Positions 1-16,317 of a stretch of DNA of 64,000 nucleotides are shown here, piece by piece (position 1 is the first letter of the stretch; each line of letters begins with the position of its first letter). Under the pieces are notes generated by a model. The model did not search any database and was not told the DNA's origin. It saw nothing but the letters and a program-made list of their open reading frames with translations. Origin of the DNA: Ursus arctos. Lineage: Eukaryota; Chordata; Mammalia; Carnivora; Ursidae. Location of the stretch: contig NC_079873.1 of the NCBI RefSeq assembly GCF_023065955.2, positions 9,252,566 to 9,316,565 on the forward strand, given 5' to 3'. The translations under genes were made by a program, and so were the position numbers.

Positions 1-130
1 TGGGGAGCAATACTGTCCCCAATTTACAAAAGAGGAAACTGAGGCACAGAGCAATTAAGGAGCTTGCCCAAGTCCCCACACCTCTGAAGTGGAGGAATAA
101 GATTTGAACCCAGGACTCCAACCCTAGCAG
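1..130 (-). repeat. MIR SINE fragment
   Basis: The stretch reads as the reverse complement of the MIR core: a gaggaaactgaggcacagag block, a cttgcccaagt block and a gatttgaacccagg block in order. It is an old, diverged tRNA-derived SINE lying in the FRMPD4 intron upstream of the first exon of the window. Confidence 0.85.
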
Positions 131-205
131 AAGCCACATGGTGCTGTCTGTGCTTTGCGTGTTCCATTGCGGCACCTGTGTTTGGAGATCAACCTAAATT
201 CCTAA

Positions 206-595
<390 letters not shown>

Positions 596-877
596 TAAGT
601 GTTGAGCCTCAGAGCTGTTTCAGGCACAAAGATGCTGCCTCCGTAACGCCCAAGTGTATTTTTTACGTATGTCTCTATTTCCAAAATTGATCTTGTTTGT
701 GGCAGGGCATTTGTTCAACATGGGCAAAATCTACGAACATCGTGTTCGCTCTGGGTGGAAGAGATCCACTTCTTACATAATCCACCTTTAGCGAATTGTG
801 GTTAAAAAAGGAGGATCAGATTTCAAATGAAGCCTACGTTTTAAAAGTCCTAAACGGCATTCATTCTAAGCCAAGCT

Positions 878-1075
878 TTGGTCTCAGTGCTTTTCAGACA
901 TAAAGGTCTTTAATTCTCACGACGTCCCTAGGAGAGCAGTAGCATGTTAGCTGTGTTTTACAGGTGAGCCAACCCGGGCACGGTCTGACAAAGTACTTTG
1001 CCCAAGTCACGCGGCTACTAGCTCGAGGGCTCAGGACTCGAACGCAGGCGGTGGGGCTCCACACTGCTACGGTTT
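878..1075 (-). repeat. MIR SINE fragment
   Basis: Diverged antisense MIR: a taattctcacgac block, a gttttacaggtgagccaa block, a tttgcccaagtcac block and a ggactcgaacgcagg B-box-like block in the expected order. Confidence 0.75.
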
Positions 1076-2136
1076 GCGTGATCAGTGGAGGCACCTGTGT
1101 TTAGAAGGTGGCCCGCATCCCCTGAGATGACTTCGGATGGCTAAAAGGCGGTATAAATGGAACGATCTTGGTCACAACCGGGAAGGATGGTATTTGTAGT
1201 AAAAAGCTGTAACAGTGGGGAAGGGTGCCACGCCATCAAACTTGGCTTCGGGATTTGAATATTGTTTGGAAAACGTGACTGCCTTCTCTCCGCATCAGGT
1301 AGAGTACTGCCTCTTTGGCCAAAGTCTATGGCAGGACCGAAGCCACATCTCCACGTAACACTAAAAGCCTTAGAGCCCTCTCCATCTGCACAAGTGACGT
1401 GCCAGCTCATTGAAATCCCGCCTTCCAAAGAAGCTTCCCGTGGGCTGCCTAGAAAGCCTTTGGAAACCCCCGCATGCCAGGTTGAGCCACCAGGGAGCGA
1501 AATGGCTTCTTCTCAGCGGAGTTCGTGAGCCTGTGTAGGGAGGATGAGAGCCCCAGGTTGCTGGGCTCCCAGGCCACTGTTCTCACAGCTCTCGGTTCGC
1601 ACATCTGCACTGAGGGACACATCCTCAGGCGCAGTTTGAGAACCTCAGGCCTTCCCTTCTCAGCCCACTCTGTTTCACAGATGGCTTACCTCTCTCTTGC
1701 CACACAGGCTGTGAGTGTCGCCTGAGAGAGACGCGGCTCACGGAGAGGTCTTACGCTCAGTGGGACACATTTGCTCCCTCATCCGTTCCCCTTTCGTATG
1801 TGTTCCTGGGCATGGGTGATACTGGCCTCCATGTGAAAAGGTGGCCCAAACAACCCGAGATGGTTTTCAGAGCATTAAAATGCATTTCTATTCCTACTGT
1901 CTGTCCCCACATTTTACCAGTTGGAATATGGTACAGTTAGAAACCTGCCAGAGGTAACTGGCTTGAGTAAGAATCTTAGAGTCTAGGATAATGTTCTCAT
2001 TAATTAATTCACTCACCCAACACCTGTTCACTGAGCATTTTAGGTGGTATTCACGCTAGGCCAGGGGAAAGTACAAATAAGCATAAATTATAATCCTGAG
2101 CATAAAGGACTTGTGATCCGATTATAAAGATATGAG

Positions 2137-2311
2137 GGACGCCTGGGGGGCTCAGTCGGTTGAAGGTCAGACTTCAGCTCAGGTTGTGATCTCGGGATCC
2201 TGCTTTGGGCTCCCTGCCCAGTGGGGAGCCTGCTTCTTCCTCTCCCTCTGCTCCTCCCCCTGCTTGTGTGTGCACATGTGCGCTCTCTCTCAAATCTTTA
2301 AAAAAAAAAAA
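2137..2311 (+). repeat. Can-SINE (tRNA-Lys derived)
   Basis: Head GGACGCCTGGGGGGCTCAG, CT-rich middle, then CAAATCTTT and an A-tail. An imperfect duplication (AAAGATATGA / AAAGATACGA) flanks it. It is more diverged than the next copy, and so probably older. Confidence 0.93.
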
Positions 2312-2345
2312 GATACGAAAAGTTATGATTTAAAATACTGATACA

Positions 2346-2573
2346 GGGGGCGCCTGGGTGGCTCAGTGGTTGGGCGTCTGCCTTCGGCTCAGGGCGTGAT
2401 CCCGGCGTTATGGGATCGAGCCCCACATCGGGCTCCTCTGCTGGGAGCCTGCTTCTTCCTCTCCCACTCCCCCTGCTTGTCTCTCTCTCACTGGCTGTCT
2501 CTCTCACTGGCTGTCTCTGTGTCAGATAAATAAATAAAATCTTTAAAAAAATAAAAAAATAAAAAAATAAAAT
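2346..2573 (+). repeat. Can-SINE, arctoid-type subfamily, intact TSD
   Basis: Full-length head GGGCGCCTGGGTGGCTCAG with the GGGCGTGATCCCGGCG variant, duplicated CTCACTGGCTGTCTC block and an AT-rich tail. A perfect 14-bp target-site duplication AAAATACTGATACA lies at 2332-2345 and 2574-2587, so insertion is relatively recent. Confidence 0.96.
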
Positions 2574-3018
2574 AAAATACTGATACAAGTAGAATTACCA
2601 GGCACCCCCATAAGGAGTGCCCGATGATGGGGAGACATATGTGCAAGTGGAGGAGGAGGACATGGTGATCGTGAAAAACCCCATCTTAACTAGCAATGGC
2701 ATGGATGGTCAAGTGGGGGAAGGCCATCCCTACCCTTCTTTGGAGGAGATCTGGCGTAGGGGAAATAACCAAACCTTGAAGGTCTTTACAGTATTTAGGA
2801 GACACTGGTTGGGCGCCTGAGCAATCGGAATAGAGTTCATAGAGTTCAAACTACGGAGCATCGCTGGGGAAATGGGCCCCCCACAAACCTGTATCAACCC
2901 AGTCCTATCTGTCTGTTTTTCTTGTATATGCACACCTATTGGTGACGTTTCCACTTCCCCATCAATGGCACACATACTTAAGTGTCATGAACCCGACCAT
3001 GACTCCACACCAGCAGCA

Positions 3019-3021
<3 letters not shown>

Positions 3022-3076
<55 letters not shown>

Positions 3077-3077
3077 A
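3022..3077. repeat. Compound (CT)n(AC)n microsatellite
   Basis: About 15 CT units followed directly by about 12 AC units. It lies in an intron about 560 bp upstream of the next exon and is likely length-polymorphic. Confidence 0.98.
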
Positions 3078-3615
3078 GCAAGAAATGTTGCATGAAGGAC
3101 CTCGACAGACATCATCTAGCCCACGGAGAAGAGAAGTGTGTATTTCTAGTGAAGCAGCTATTGGGGAGGAGGAAGGGAAGGGAAGAATGGCTTGAGGGCA
3201 TGCATGGAGGAGTTGCATAGGCCCTTCTAAGTGAAGAGAGAAAGACCCTGTGGGCTGACAGGGAGTAGTAACAATGGCAGTAAACAAAGGAACTGGGAGA
3301 AAGTGTGTTGGAAATACAGACTCAGACACCTGAATGAATTCAATGAGACTCCAAGGTGGGTTGCGTAAATTGTCTCTTCAATCTCTATTGGTCCCAAAGG
3401 CATTCTCCCTGGAGAGGAAAGAATATGTTTCCTTTAAAATGCAAACAGATGTATTACTGATCAGATCGTATGTTTCCTGAGTGTAAATTCAAAGTTGCTT
3501 CCCTAATTGGGGACCTACCTCCATTTCCTGACTTCCTCGGAGTTCGTTTGTTCCAACAAACATCAGAGCGCCATTTTGTCTTAGGTAACTAATCATCACA
3601 AGAATGTGAAATTAA

Positions 3616-3822
<207 letters not shown>

Positions 3823-4144
3823 TAAAAATGTTTAAAATTAGCCCGTGAATAAAATACTTAACACCATATTTTCAAAGGCAGTAACTGTATAACCCCAACT
3901 CCCCCCTTTCTTTCCACTATTAACCTGTTTCTAAGGCTAATGGAAAGTATGTGTACTTATGGGAACTTACTTATTTCTTGTAAGCTATGGACTTATGATA
4001 CGGAGTGTGTGTGTTCACGTGTGTGTGATTAGAGACCAGAATTGGCAAGATAATTGTGCATTTCCATCGTGCTCTTGCTTACTACTCAGACGGTCTTAAA
4101 TGCGCAGCAGCCTGCAAGGGTCCTCACAGACCAGATATCGCATT

Positions 4145-4353
4145 ATTTAAACCAGGGTTTCTACCTCCCCATGTTGACATTTGGAATCATTCTTTGCTGG
4201 GGAGGGGGTGGCTGTCTTGTGCATTGCGTGGTATGTGGCAGCATCCCTGGTGTCCACCTACAAGATGCCTTTGATCGGGACATAGAAAAATGTCTTCAGG
4301 CACAGCCAAATGTGCCCTGGGGAACAAAATCACCCCTGGTTGACAACCACTGA
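4145..4353 (-). mobile_element. MER20 hAT-Charlie DNA transposon fossil
   Basis: Near full-length non-autonomous element. The left end resembles ccagggtttctacctc, and the right end resembles cacccctggttgacaaccactg. Internal blocks gcattgcgtggtatgtggcagcatcc and aaatgtgccctggggaacaaaatc fit the MER20 consensus from memory. Confidence 0.85.
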
Positions 4354-4854
4354 ATTAAATCTTACTTTCGAAGGGAAGATAAAATTATTTCTACCGTTCA
4401 CCATCGTTAGTGTTAAAAATCTCCCTTATTTTTTATCAGAAGAAACAGAAAGGACATTTTAAAATAGATTGTGGGTCAGAATAGAGAGTTATGTTTACAG
4501 GTAATAAAAAGCAAAGGGCTTCAAGAACCAGAAAGGCGCCTAAAAATACAGGACCTATAAAGTCGGAAGCAGTGTAACAACCCGAGAACGCTTAACAATT
4601 GATGTTGGCCGTAGAAACTTGGGCGGTTCTAATACAAATCACTGTTTATGTGAGCAATGCTTTGGTCTTGGTATTGGGTTATAAGTCATTTTTACTGGCT
4701 AAAACATCCTTATTGCTATTCCCTCCTCACTCCATGGCTTTTTAAAATGTAAAATCAGGCTTGACACCTCCGGCCCCTGGTGCCTTACTTCCTCATTTCG
4801 GTAAGCATTCGGCTCACAGAAATCTAGGAGGACGTCAGGGATCAAGATTTTGTA

Positions 4855-4970
4855 GGGGCGCCTGGCTGGCTCAGTGGGTAGGGCGTGAGGCTCTTGATCT
4901 CGTGGTCATGATTTCGAGCCCCATGTTGGGTGTCAAGATGACTTAAATAAGTAAACTCTAAAAAAAAGAA
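4855..4970 (+). repeat. Short Can-SINE (tRNA body plus A-tail)
   Basis: GGGGCGCCTGGCTGGCTCAG head, tRNA-like core ending TTTCGAGCCCCATGTTGGG, then ACTTAAATAAGTAAACTCT and an A-tail. It lacks the CT-rich middle of the long form. Confidence 0.93.
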
Positions 4971-5939
4971 ATAGATTTTTTTTTTTTAATCTCGGTTCTG
5001 ATTTGCCCGAAGCTAATTTCTTTCAGCTGGCTCGATATGATTTTTATTCAAGCATGGGCCACTGGTTTTGTAATAATTTGGTTAACTGCCCTAGGATCTA
5101 TCTATCACTGTTTTTCTATAAAGGTCAGTTTTTCTAGCCAAGAGTGAGGGGTTTGCTTTCAAATCAATTTGCAAAGTGCTTTGGGTTTCCGAAAGAAGTA
5201 GGATGGCTTAAACAGAACTAACAGTGCCATAAAGGGCAGTGTATTTAGGGTTGGTTAACAATCGAGTACTCCTTTTACGACGTGGGAATCTCCATTTTTA
5301 AGTCTTTAAAAGATAAATTTTATCTGGGTAAAATTCTATTTTTTATATCCTTCATGAAACTCAATAGATGCTTGAGTTGGACTAATCAAACAGGCACTTC
5401 TGACAAGTTCAAACATTTCCCCAATGATTGGAGCACAGAAAGTTCATTTTCCCTGAAAACTTGCAAAGGCCAGAAGAAACTTGAGATGAGTGTGGAGAGC
5501 CTCTTTCACGGGCTGTATATAGATGGCAGGTGTGTGTTCAAAAACAACTCCCACAAACTTTCTGTACAGGTGTGTCTCCTGTACGCACCCCTCTTCGTCC
5601 CTACCTGCGATTGGAAAGCACCACTCGACTCTTGGAGTCTCTAATGAGCAGACATTTCAGGGGAATAGCTTACCATCTTGCTCTCGTTTGTTGAGTGCCC
5701 TGGAGCGGCATATCCATGTTTATGGACACCCCCCTATGCGTTTCCCCCCCAGATAAAAAGGTTTTAATCTAGATGCCTTGTTGCAGCCCTTTATCATGAA
5801 ACCAAATACATAGCAATTTACTTTGAGTCTTCCTGAAGACTCCTTGTCACACCCCATCTGTTGGCAGTGAGAGCACCCCGGTTCGCCCTGGTGTTTAGCT
5901 GGTTTCCAGCAGAGACCAAACCGCACCCACTGGAATTAA

Positions 5940-6128
<189 letters not shown>

Positions 6129-6542
6129 TGAATGAGCTGCCTTTGACAAAAGCAAATCAGTTGTGAATCTTTTCCAGCCTTCATTTCTAATCGACTGCAC
6201 CACAGTCTGGAAATATCAGAAGAAATGTTAAACTAGATAACACCACTGCAGAATGTGCTAGAAAAAGAAATACGAAGGACCCAGAGAATCGATGCACTCT
6301 AACAATGGCCTTCTTTTAAATCATCGGGCCAGAAGTTGCTTTCATGCTAAAAAAGAAAAAAAAAATCTCATTTATTAAAGTGTCTCATGATTATGAATAT
6401 ATGTGCTATGATAACATTGACTTTCTACATTATTCATGATTTATCAGAGCCTCGATGCAATCGTAATGTCTGGTTCTTCTAATTGGATGATTTAGTACAA
6501 TATAATCGAGAAACACTTGCTAAAGAAAACGTAATCTTCTAA

Positions 6543-8865
<2,323 letters not shown>

Positions 8866-11235
8866 TGAAGCACTAACCCCCCTCCCCCACCCCACCTGAC
8901 AACAATAAGGACATTTCTTGAAAAGTTCAAATTGTGCTCATACGAAAATCTAATGTCCAAATTTAATACAAAAGCCTTCAAATAATTCTAATATGGTCTA
9001 ATTTTTTTAATGAAAATGTTGATTTTTTTTCCATCCTATTTTAGTCGTCATTTGGAAACGCTGGGGAATGTGTTTCAAAGGGAGTGAGTTTCCTATTGTG
9101 AAGGTAGTAAGCATCAGTCTTTACGACTGAGTTTTTATTGCCTCGCTCTTCCAGAGGTCAGGATGTGGAGAACTAATGATGGAATGCGCAGTAGGACTTG
9201 TGAACCCCTCCCCCCCCTTAGGGCTTTTCCCTCCTCAAGGGGCCCTGGGCCTAGATGTCTGGGCACTTCCTCCTACATCAGACTTACATCCAGGTTTCTG
9301 GGAGCTCTGAGACCCACTGGAGGACTTGGGGATCAGCCAGCACGTGGACTTGGGCCTCTAGAAGGAACCCGAGCAGCCATCTTAGCTGTGTAGCAGAAAC
9401 ATGGAGATGGCAAAGACATCAAACAAGTTCACCCACTTGACAGGACTGAGCTCACAGGCGAGGACAAGGAGGGCTGCGGCGTTAACAGCTTCTCTGAGAG
9501 TGGGTGGTTTTCGTTTGCTTTAGAATTTTTTTCCTTTAGTGTTTGACTCTTTTCCTCCATCTACAGTGGACACTCAATAAATGTGACTGATGGACAGACA
9601 CTAGCCCTCAAGCCACAGCTGCCGACCCACGAAAAAAATTATAATCAGGGCTTCTGTAATCAGAGTTTCTCTTAAAAGAAAGGGAAAATCTGAAGAACAA
9701 ATTCCATTGTCCCCATTTCTGAAAGAGAGAGGAGGGAAGGAAAAATCCTCTCACTTTCAGACTTAGCAGAAAACATAAATCATTATTCCCTAAATATCTT
9801 GTCACTTGTAGGTACGCACAACCCAACACACTTGCACGAAGTTTATGACGGCAGCTGGGCAGGGGGGAGCCGTTGGTCAGAGGAACAAGGGAAGCCTGAG
9901 AGAAAACGAGGGAGGTGGACGAGGCATGCCAGAAGGCAACTTGGAATGACGACTAGACGTGATCCAGCCCCACCTGGAAGGGTCTTGTTTTAATCTCTCT
10001 AAGTTTGGGTTTTCTCATTTGTAAAATTGGGATCGAGAAGCTAGCTGGCAAGGGAAGGGCTTGGAAGGAACTTGTGTACAACACCTAAAAGGATGCCAGG
10101 GACTTCTGTCAACAAGGGGCAGGGAAGCAGGAAGGGGAGAACTTGAGGACGAAAGTGACAGAAACGGAGAAAGGAAAAGAAGACAGACAGAAGGCAAGGA
10201 AAGACCCTGAGACACGCAAATGACCAAAAATAAACAGGGGAGGAACAAGAAGGCGGTGGTGAGGGTGCGCTGGCTCTGGCAGTGAACATTTGTGGGATCA
10301 CATGTTTTCGAGCTAGGAGATTTCGAGCAACTTCGCCCCAGCCTGGGAAATTCCTAAGATCAGTTCTGTGATGTAGCACAGCCCTTTCGCATTGGAAAAC
10401 TGGTTTTTGGCTTTTAATTTTCAAATCTTGAAGTAGATCTTGAAAATAAAACCTTTTTTCCCCATAGGCTGTGGAGATCGTACATGAAGACGACGAAACC
10501 TTCCATTTCAAAAACAGTCACAATAATAAGGGCCTCCATTCTGTCCATTTGACAGTGACCCACAGTGTACTGTTTGGTCAGATTTCAAGGGGGGGAAACT
10601 ATTATCACCATTGGGAAAGAATGAAACTTCAGGCTTTCAGTAATTTCTCCCAGTTCTGCACTGAGAATGAGGGTGAGGGCATGTGCTCCGGGTACCTCTC
10701 TCTTGCTGGGGGTGTGGGGAATGTGCGTGTGAGCAGTGGGGGCCGAGGGAGAGAGCCAGCATGCTCCAAGGAGCACCTGGTCGACCTGAGCAGCAGCCGG
10801 GGGCTTAGCACGCTCTCGAGGTTGCAAGTTCTCTCTCCTGTTCGGAAACTCCCCCCGCCCCACCCCGAGACCCGAGAAATGTAGAGAGAGTGAAGTCTGT
10901 TTACGCCAGTTCATCCCTGGTCCACACTGTCCTCCCACAAGATTGCACCATGGTACAGACCCCAGTTCCTAACCCACATCCTTCTGGGTCTCTAAAATCA
11001 TTCCGAAAGCCAAGTCAGTGCACCCTTCTGGAAGGAAGCCAAGATTGAGTGTGTATTTTATTCTTATGTCAAATTGATCAGAGACCTTAGTCAATACCTC
11101 TAATAAGGAACAGCAAGCCCCTATTTCTTCCCTATCCTGAAAATTAACCTTCAGTCACTTTCAGAATCCCTGAAGCATTAGGAGGATCTGAGTAAGTATC
11201 AATCAACCTGTTTTAGCCGCCGATCTGGTCAGCTT

Positions 11236-11321
11236 TCTAATCCAGAAGTTGGCAAACTATGACTCAGGGATCAAATCTTGTTCTTGTAAATGAGTTTTAT
11301 TGGTACTCAGCCATGCACATT
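11236..11321 (-). mobile_element. hAT-type DNA transposon fossil, first part
   Basis: Reads gttggcaaactatgactc...gtaaatgagttttattggtactcagccatgcacattg. This is the first part of a common mammalian non-autonomous hAT-like element that resumes at 11765. I do not name the family with certainty. Confidence 0.7.
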
Positions 11322-11764
11322 GTATTTGTTTCCTAGGGCTGCCATGACAGGTTATCGCAAACGCTGGGGCTTAACATAGCAGGAATTTGTTCACTCACAC
11401 TTTTGGTGGCTACAGGTCCAAAATCTAGGCCGCTGTAGGGCTGTACTTCCTCCAAAGGCTCAAGGGGAGAATATTTTCTTGCCTCTTCCGACTTGCAGGG
11501 GCCACCAGCATTCCTTATGGCTGCATAATTCCGATCTCTGCTTCCCTCTTCACGGCCTTCCCTGCTTTTCTCTGGGGCCCAAATTTTCCTCTGCTTTCCT
11601 CCTATAAGGACACTTGTCATTGGATTAAGGCCCACTCTGGTAATTCGGATGAACTCATCTCAAGATCCATAACTGAATTATACTTGCAAAGGCTCTTTTT
11701 TCAAATAAGGTCATATTCACAGAGTGGACAGATCTTTTGAAGAGGCCACCGTTCAACCCACTCC
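11322..11764 (-). mobile_element. MLT1-type LTR (ERVL-MaLR), antisense
   Basis: Begins tttgtttcctagggctgcc and runs through ctctggtggc-like, aaggacacttgtcattggattaaggcccac and aaataaggtcatattc blocks to gttcaacccac. These are the reverse-strand landmarks of a MaLR long terminal repeat. It is a solo LTR without coding content and splits a hAT fossil. Confidence 0.8.
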
Positions 11765-11908
11765 ATGCATTTCTTTATGTATCATCTATGGCTCCTTTCG
11801 TGCCACGGCAGCAGAGTTAAGTGGTTGCTCGACTGAGCAGTTGGCCCACAAAAGCCAAAGTGTCTACCATCTAGCCCTCCCTTTATAGGAAAAGTTTGCC
11901 AGCAACTG
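11765..11908 (-). mobile_element. hAT-type DNA transposon fossil, second part
   Basis: Continues the element of 11236-11321: tatcatctatggctcctttcgtgcca, gttaagtggttgctcgactg, then ggaaaagtttgccagcaactgg at its end. Confidence 0.7.
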
Positions 11909-12716
11909 GTTTAAACCCAGAGCTCGTTCACAGCTTTGCTAAACCACCCGCCCTCTCCCAGCAATTCAGTCTCCTGACATTCACGAGCACAGCCCGGCAC
12001 ACAGCCGGTCGTAATCGAAATTGGTCCTAAAACGATGCCGAGCCCCCCCAGATACATTTATCTTAAGGTAATATGTAAATATGGTTCTGGTGTACCTCAG
12101 TGTCTTCAAAATGATATCTTTACTTGCTGTTCATGAAAATATATGCATTTAGCAAAAGGACTTGGAACAACATTCAGCATTGAGGTTAATGTGTATAACT
12201 TGGGGGAAGCAAACACGTCTTCAGTAAAACTGATTTTTTCCCCGTATATCTTGTACATCTGATGTCAGCATTCTCCAGACTCAGGCCAGGGGGCAATTTG
12301 AGGGCATACTGGGAGAATGCATGGCCCCAACATTTCTTCAGAATGTTTCCTCTGGAATCTGCAAAGCGATATTGACAGAATGACACACTGCCTTGTCTTG
12401 TTAAATGTCAGAGCAAAATCTCCACATCAAAATTCCCTCTTGGAAGACCCTTGAGGAACAAATAAAACAATGATTTTTAAATTAGGGTTTTGCAATTTTA
12501 ATTCATGAGGAACATCAAACAAATCTTCAGGAGTTCTCCTGATACCAATAAAAATTAAAATTAGCCAAACTGTTAGCTATGCTCAGAAACAGCAGAGAGA
12601 AAAAAAAGAGAGAGAAGTACATTACCTGTGATGTACTCCACCTTATGCAGCCATACACACGTGTGTGTGCGTGCACAGCCGCAGGCTTCCATCCTGACCT
12701 TAGACGTGAATATCTT

Positions 12717-12921
12717 TTTTTTTTTTTTAAGGTTTTATTTATTTATTTATTTATTTATTTGACAGAGACAGCCAGCGAGAGAGGGAACGCAAGCAGGGGG
12801 AGTGGGAGAGGAAAAGCAGGCTCCCAGCAGAGGAGCCTGATACGGGGCTCGATCCCAGAACGCCGGGATCACGCCCTGAGCCGAAGGCAGACGCTTAACG
12901 ACTGCGCCACCCGGGCGCCCC
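12717..12921 (-). repeat. Can-SINE, antisense, perfect 16-bp TSD
   Basis: Poly-T, then TTATTTATTTATTT, GACAGAGACAGCCAGCGAGAG, and the reverse-complement head CCACCCGGGCGCCCC. The target duplication TAGACGTGAATATCTT is perfect at 12701-12716 and 12922-12937. This is one of the youngest-looking insertions in the window. Confidence 0.97.
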
Positions 12922-13508
12922 TAGACGTGAATATCTTAACACCCACTAGGATATACAAAAGCTGAAGATAGAGGTTTTTGTGCTATCATTACGATATTAT
13001 CATGTTTTAATTTACGTATATATTAGGTTATTTTTATTGTGACATTATTGCATTATCATTACAATATTTCCTAAAATATGTGGTGGATGTGTGAAGTTCC
13101 TTGACTTTCTTTTCACTCAATGAGGAGAAAGTCCAACATCTTCGTCCACAAAGTGGGGAATGTCAGATCTTGCTTTACGAGAAGAGGGGAATCTGTTTTC
13201 TGGAATGACAACTGATTGGACTATGGCCTTTAAGGAATTTGAAAGGCATGTTGTATATTCCCATTCGTAGATGGAAATAAGGTCTTCTAATAATAGAACC
13301 AGGGGTCAGATGGAGTTAAGCCGTAGTTCCCTATTCTCCGATGATATTCTTTTTTTATCAAGTAGCAATTATATTTTGTGCGGGATCGATTTCATTAAGG
13401 TCAGTTCTCACAACCAGGAAGTCCTGACACCGGAAGCCTCAGTCGACTGGTACCGTATCCGGAAAGCCGCATGACCCTGTTTGCAAAAGTGATGTTACAA
13501 GCCGTTAA

Positions 13509-15027
<1,519 letters not shown>

Positions 15028-16317
15028 GTGTAGCCATCTTGCGGGCTTATAGTCCCGAGTCTTCATCAGACTCGGGCAATGAGACTAACTCTTCTGAAAT
15101 GACTGAGAGCTCTGAACTGGCCACCGCGCAGAAGCAGTCAGAAAGCCTCTCCCGCATGTTCTTGGCCACTCACGAAGGCTACCACCCCCTTGCAGAGGAG
15201 CAGACCGAGTTCCCCACCTCCAAAACCCCTGCTGGGGGCTTGCCTCCCAAGTCCTCCCACGCCCTGGCCGCCCGCCCAGTGACTGACCTCCCGCCCAAAG
15301 TTGTGCCTTCCAAGCAGGTCCTTCACCCAGACCCCATGGAGATGGAGCCCGAGACCATGGAGACCAAGTCGGTCACTGACTATTTTAGCAAACTGCACAT
15401 GGGGTCGGTGGTGTATTCCTGCACCAGCAAGAGGAAAAGCAAGCTGGCCGATGGGGAGGGGAAGGCACCCCCTAACGCCAACATGCCAGGGAAAAAACAG
15501 CCCGGGGCCAAAACAGCCGAGGCAGAGGAGGAAGCCAAAGGTAAATTTGGTACCGTGTCTTCAAGGGACGGTCAACACCTAAGCACTTTTAACCTGGAAA
15601 GAACTGCCTTTCGCAAGGACAGCCAAAGATGGTATGTGGCCACGGAGGGGGCGGTGGCTGAGAAGAGTGGACTGGAAGCGGCAACGGGGATAACGTTTCC
15701 GAGAGCTTCTGGTCTGGGGACGAGGGAGGTGGAAGAGAAGGATGAAGGGTCTCCTGACGGAGAAGCCGGTGAGGTTTCAGCGCTTGGCCAACGGGACCAC
15801 TTCTTAACTGACGTGACCTGTGTATCTTCAGCCAAAGACTTAGATAACCCCGAGGATACTGACCCGTCGACCTGTGACCATCCTTCTAAGCTTCCCGAGC
15901 CGGAAGAGAGCGTGGCCCGCCTTTGTGACTACCACTTGGCCAAGCGGATGTCATCCTTACAAAGCGAGTGCCATTTTTCTCTACAGAGCTCGCAAGGCTC
16001 ATCTGTGGACGCGGGCTGTGGCACGGGCAGCAGCAGCAGCACCTGTGCCACCCCCGTGGAGTCCCCGCTCTGCCCCGCCCTGGGGAAGCACCTGATTCCT
16101 GAGACTTCGGGGAAAGCCATGAGTTACGTTCCTTCCGAGGAGAGAGCCGCTGGGCTGCCCAGCCACGGAGCCACCTTTAAGGAATTACACCCACAGCCAG
16201 AGGGGATGTGTCCGCGGATGAACGTGCCCGCCCTGCACACAGCTATTAACGCGGAACCCCTGTTTGGCACTTTGAGAGATGGATGTCATCGACTCCCCAA
16301 GATTAAGGAAACCACAG
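15028..16317 (+). CDS. FRMPD4: FRMPD4 large exon, LGN-binding motif and PDZ-ligand approach (window residues 581-1010)
   Basis: Encodes [20 protein letters not shown] to [14 protein letters not shown] plus the first base of the next codon. A motif EMEPE at 15339-15353, inside [19 protein letters not shown], matches the [E/Q]xEPE core recognised by the TPR domain of LGN/GPSM2. The Frmpd4 segment crystallised with LGN maps here if 311 residues precede the window. Further parts are Lys-rich ([14 protein letters not shown]), a conserved [20 protein letters not shown] block, and a Ser/Gly run of short CAG/AGC repeats near 16026-16041. The exon ends CAG before GTACAG at 16318. If this donor is not used, about 52 unrelated residues follow to a stop at 16474. 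Intact; no frameshift. Confidence 0.97.

Noticed and set aside
2560..2587. AATAAA hexamers in SINE tails as poly(A) signals
   Set aside because: They are part of the Can-SINE 3' consensus and recur in every full-length copy.
2298..2588. Open frames within Can-SINEs on either strand (also at 12579, 56619, 61331 and 63257)
   Set aside because: These are recurring translations of the SINE body, not genes.
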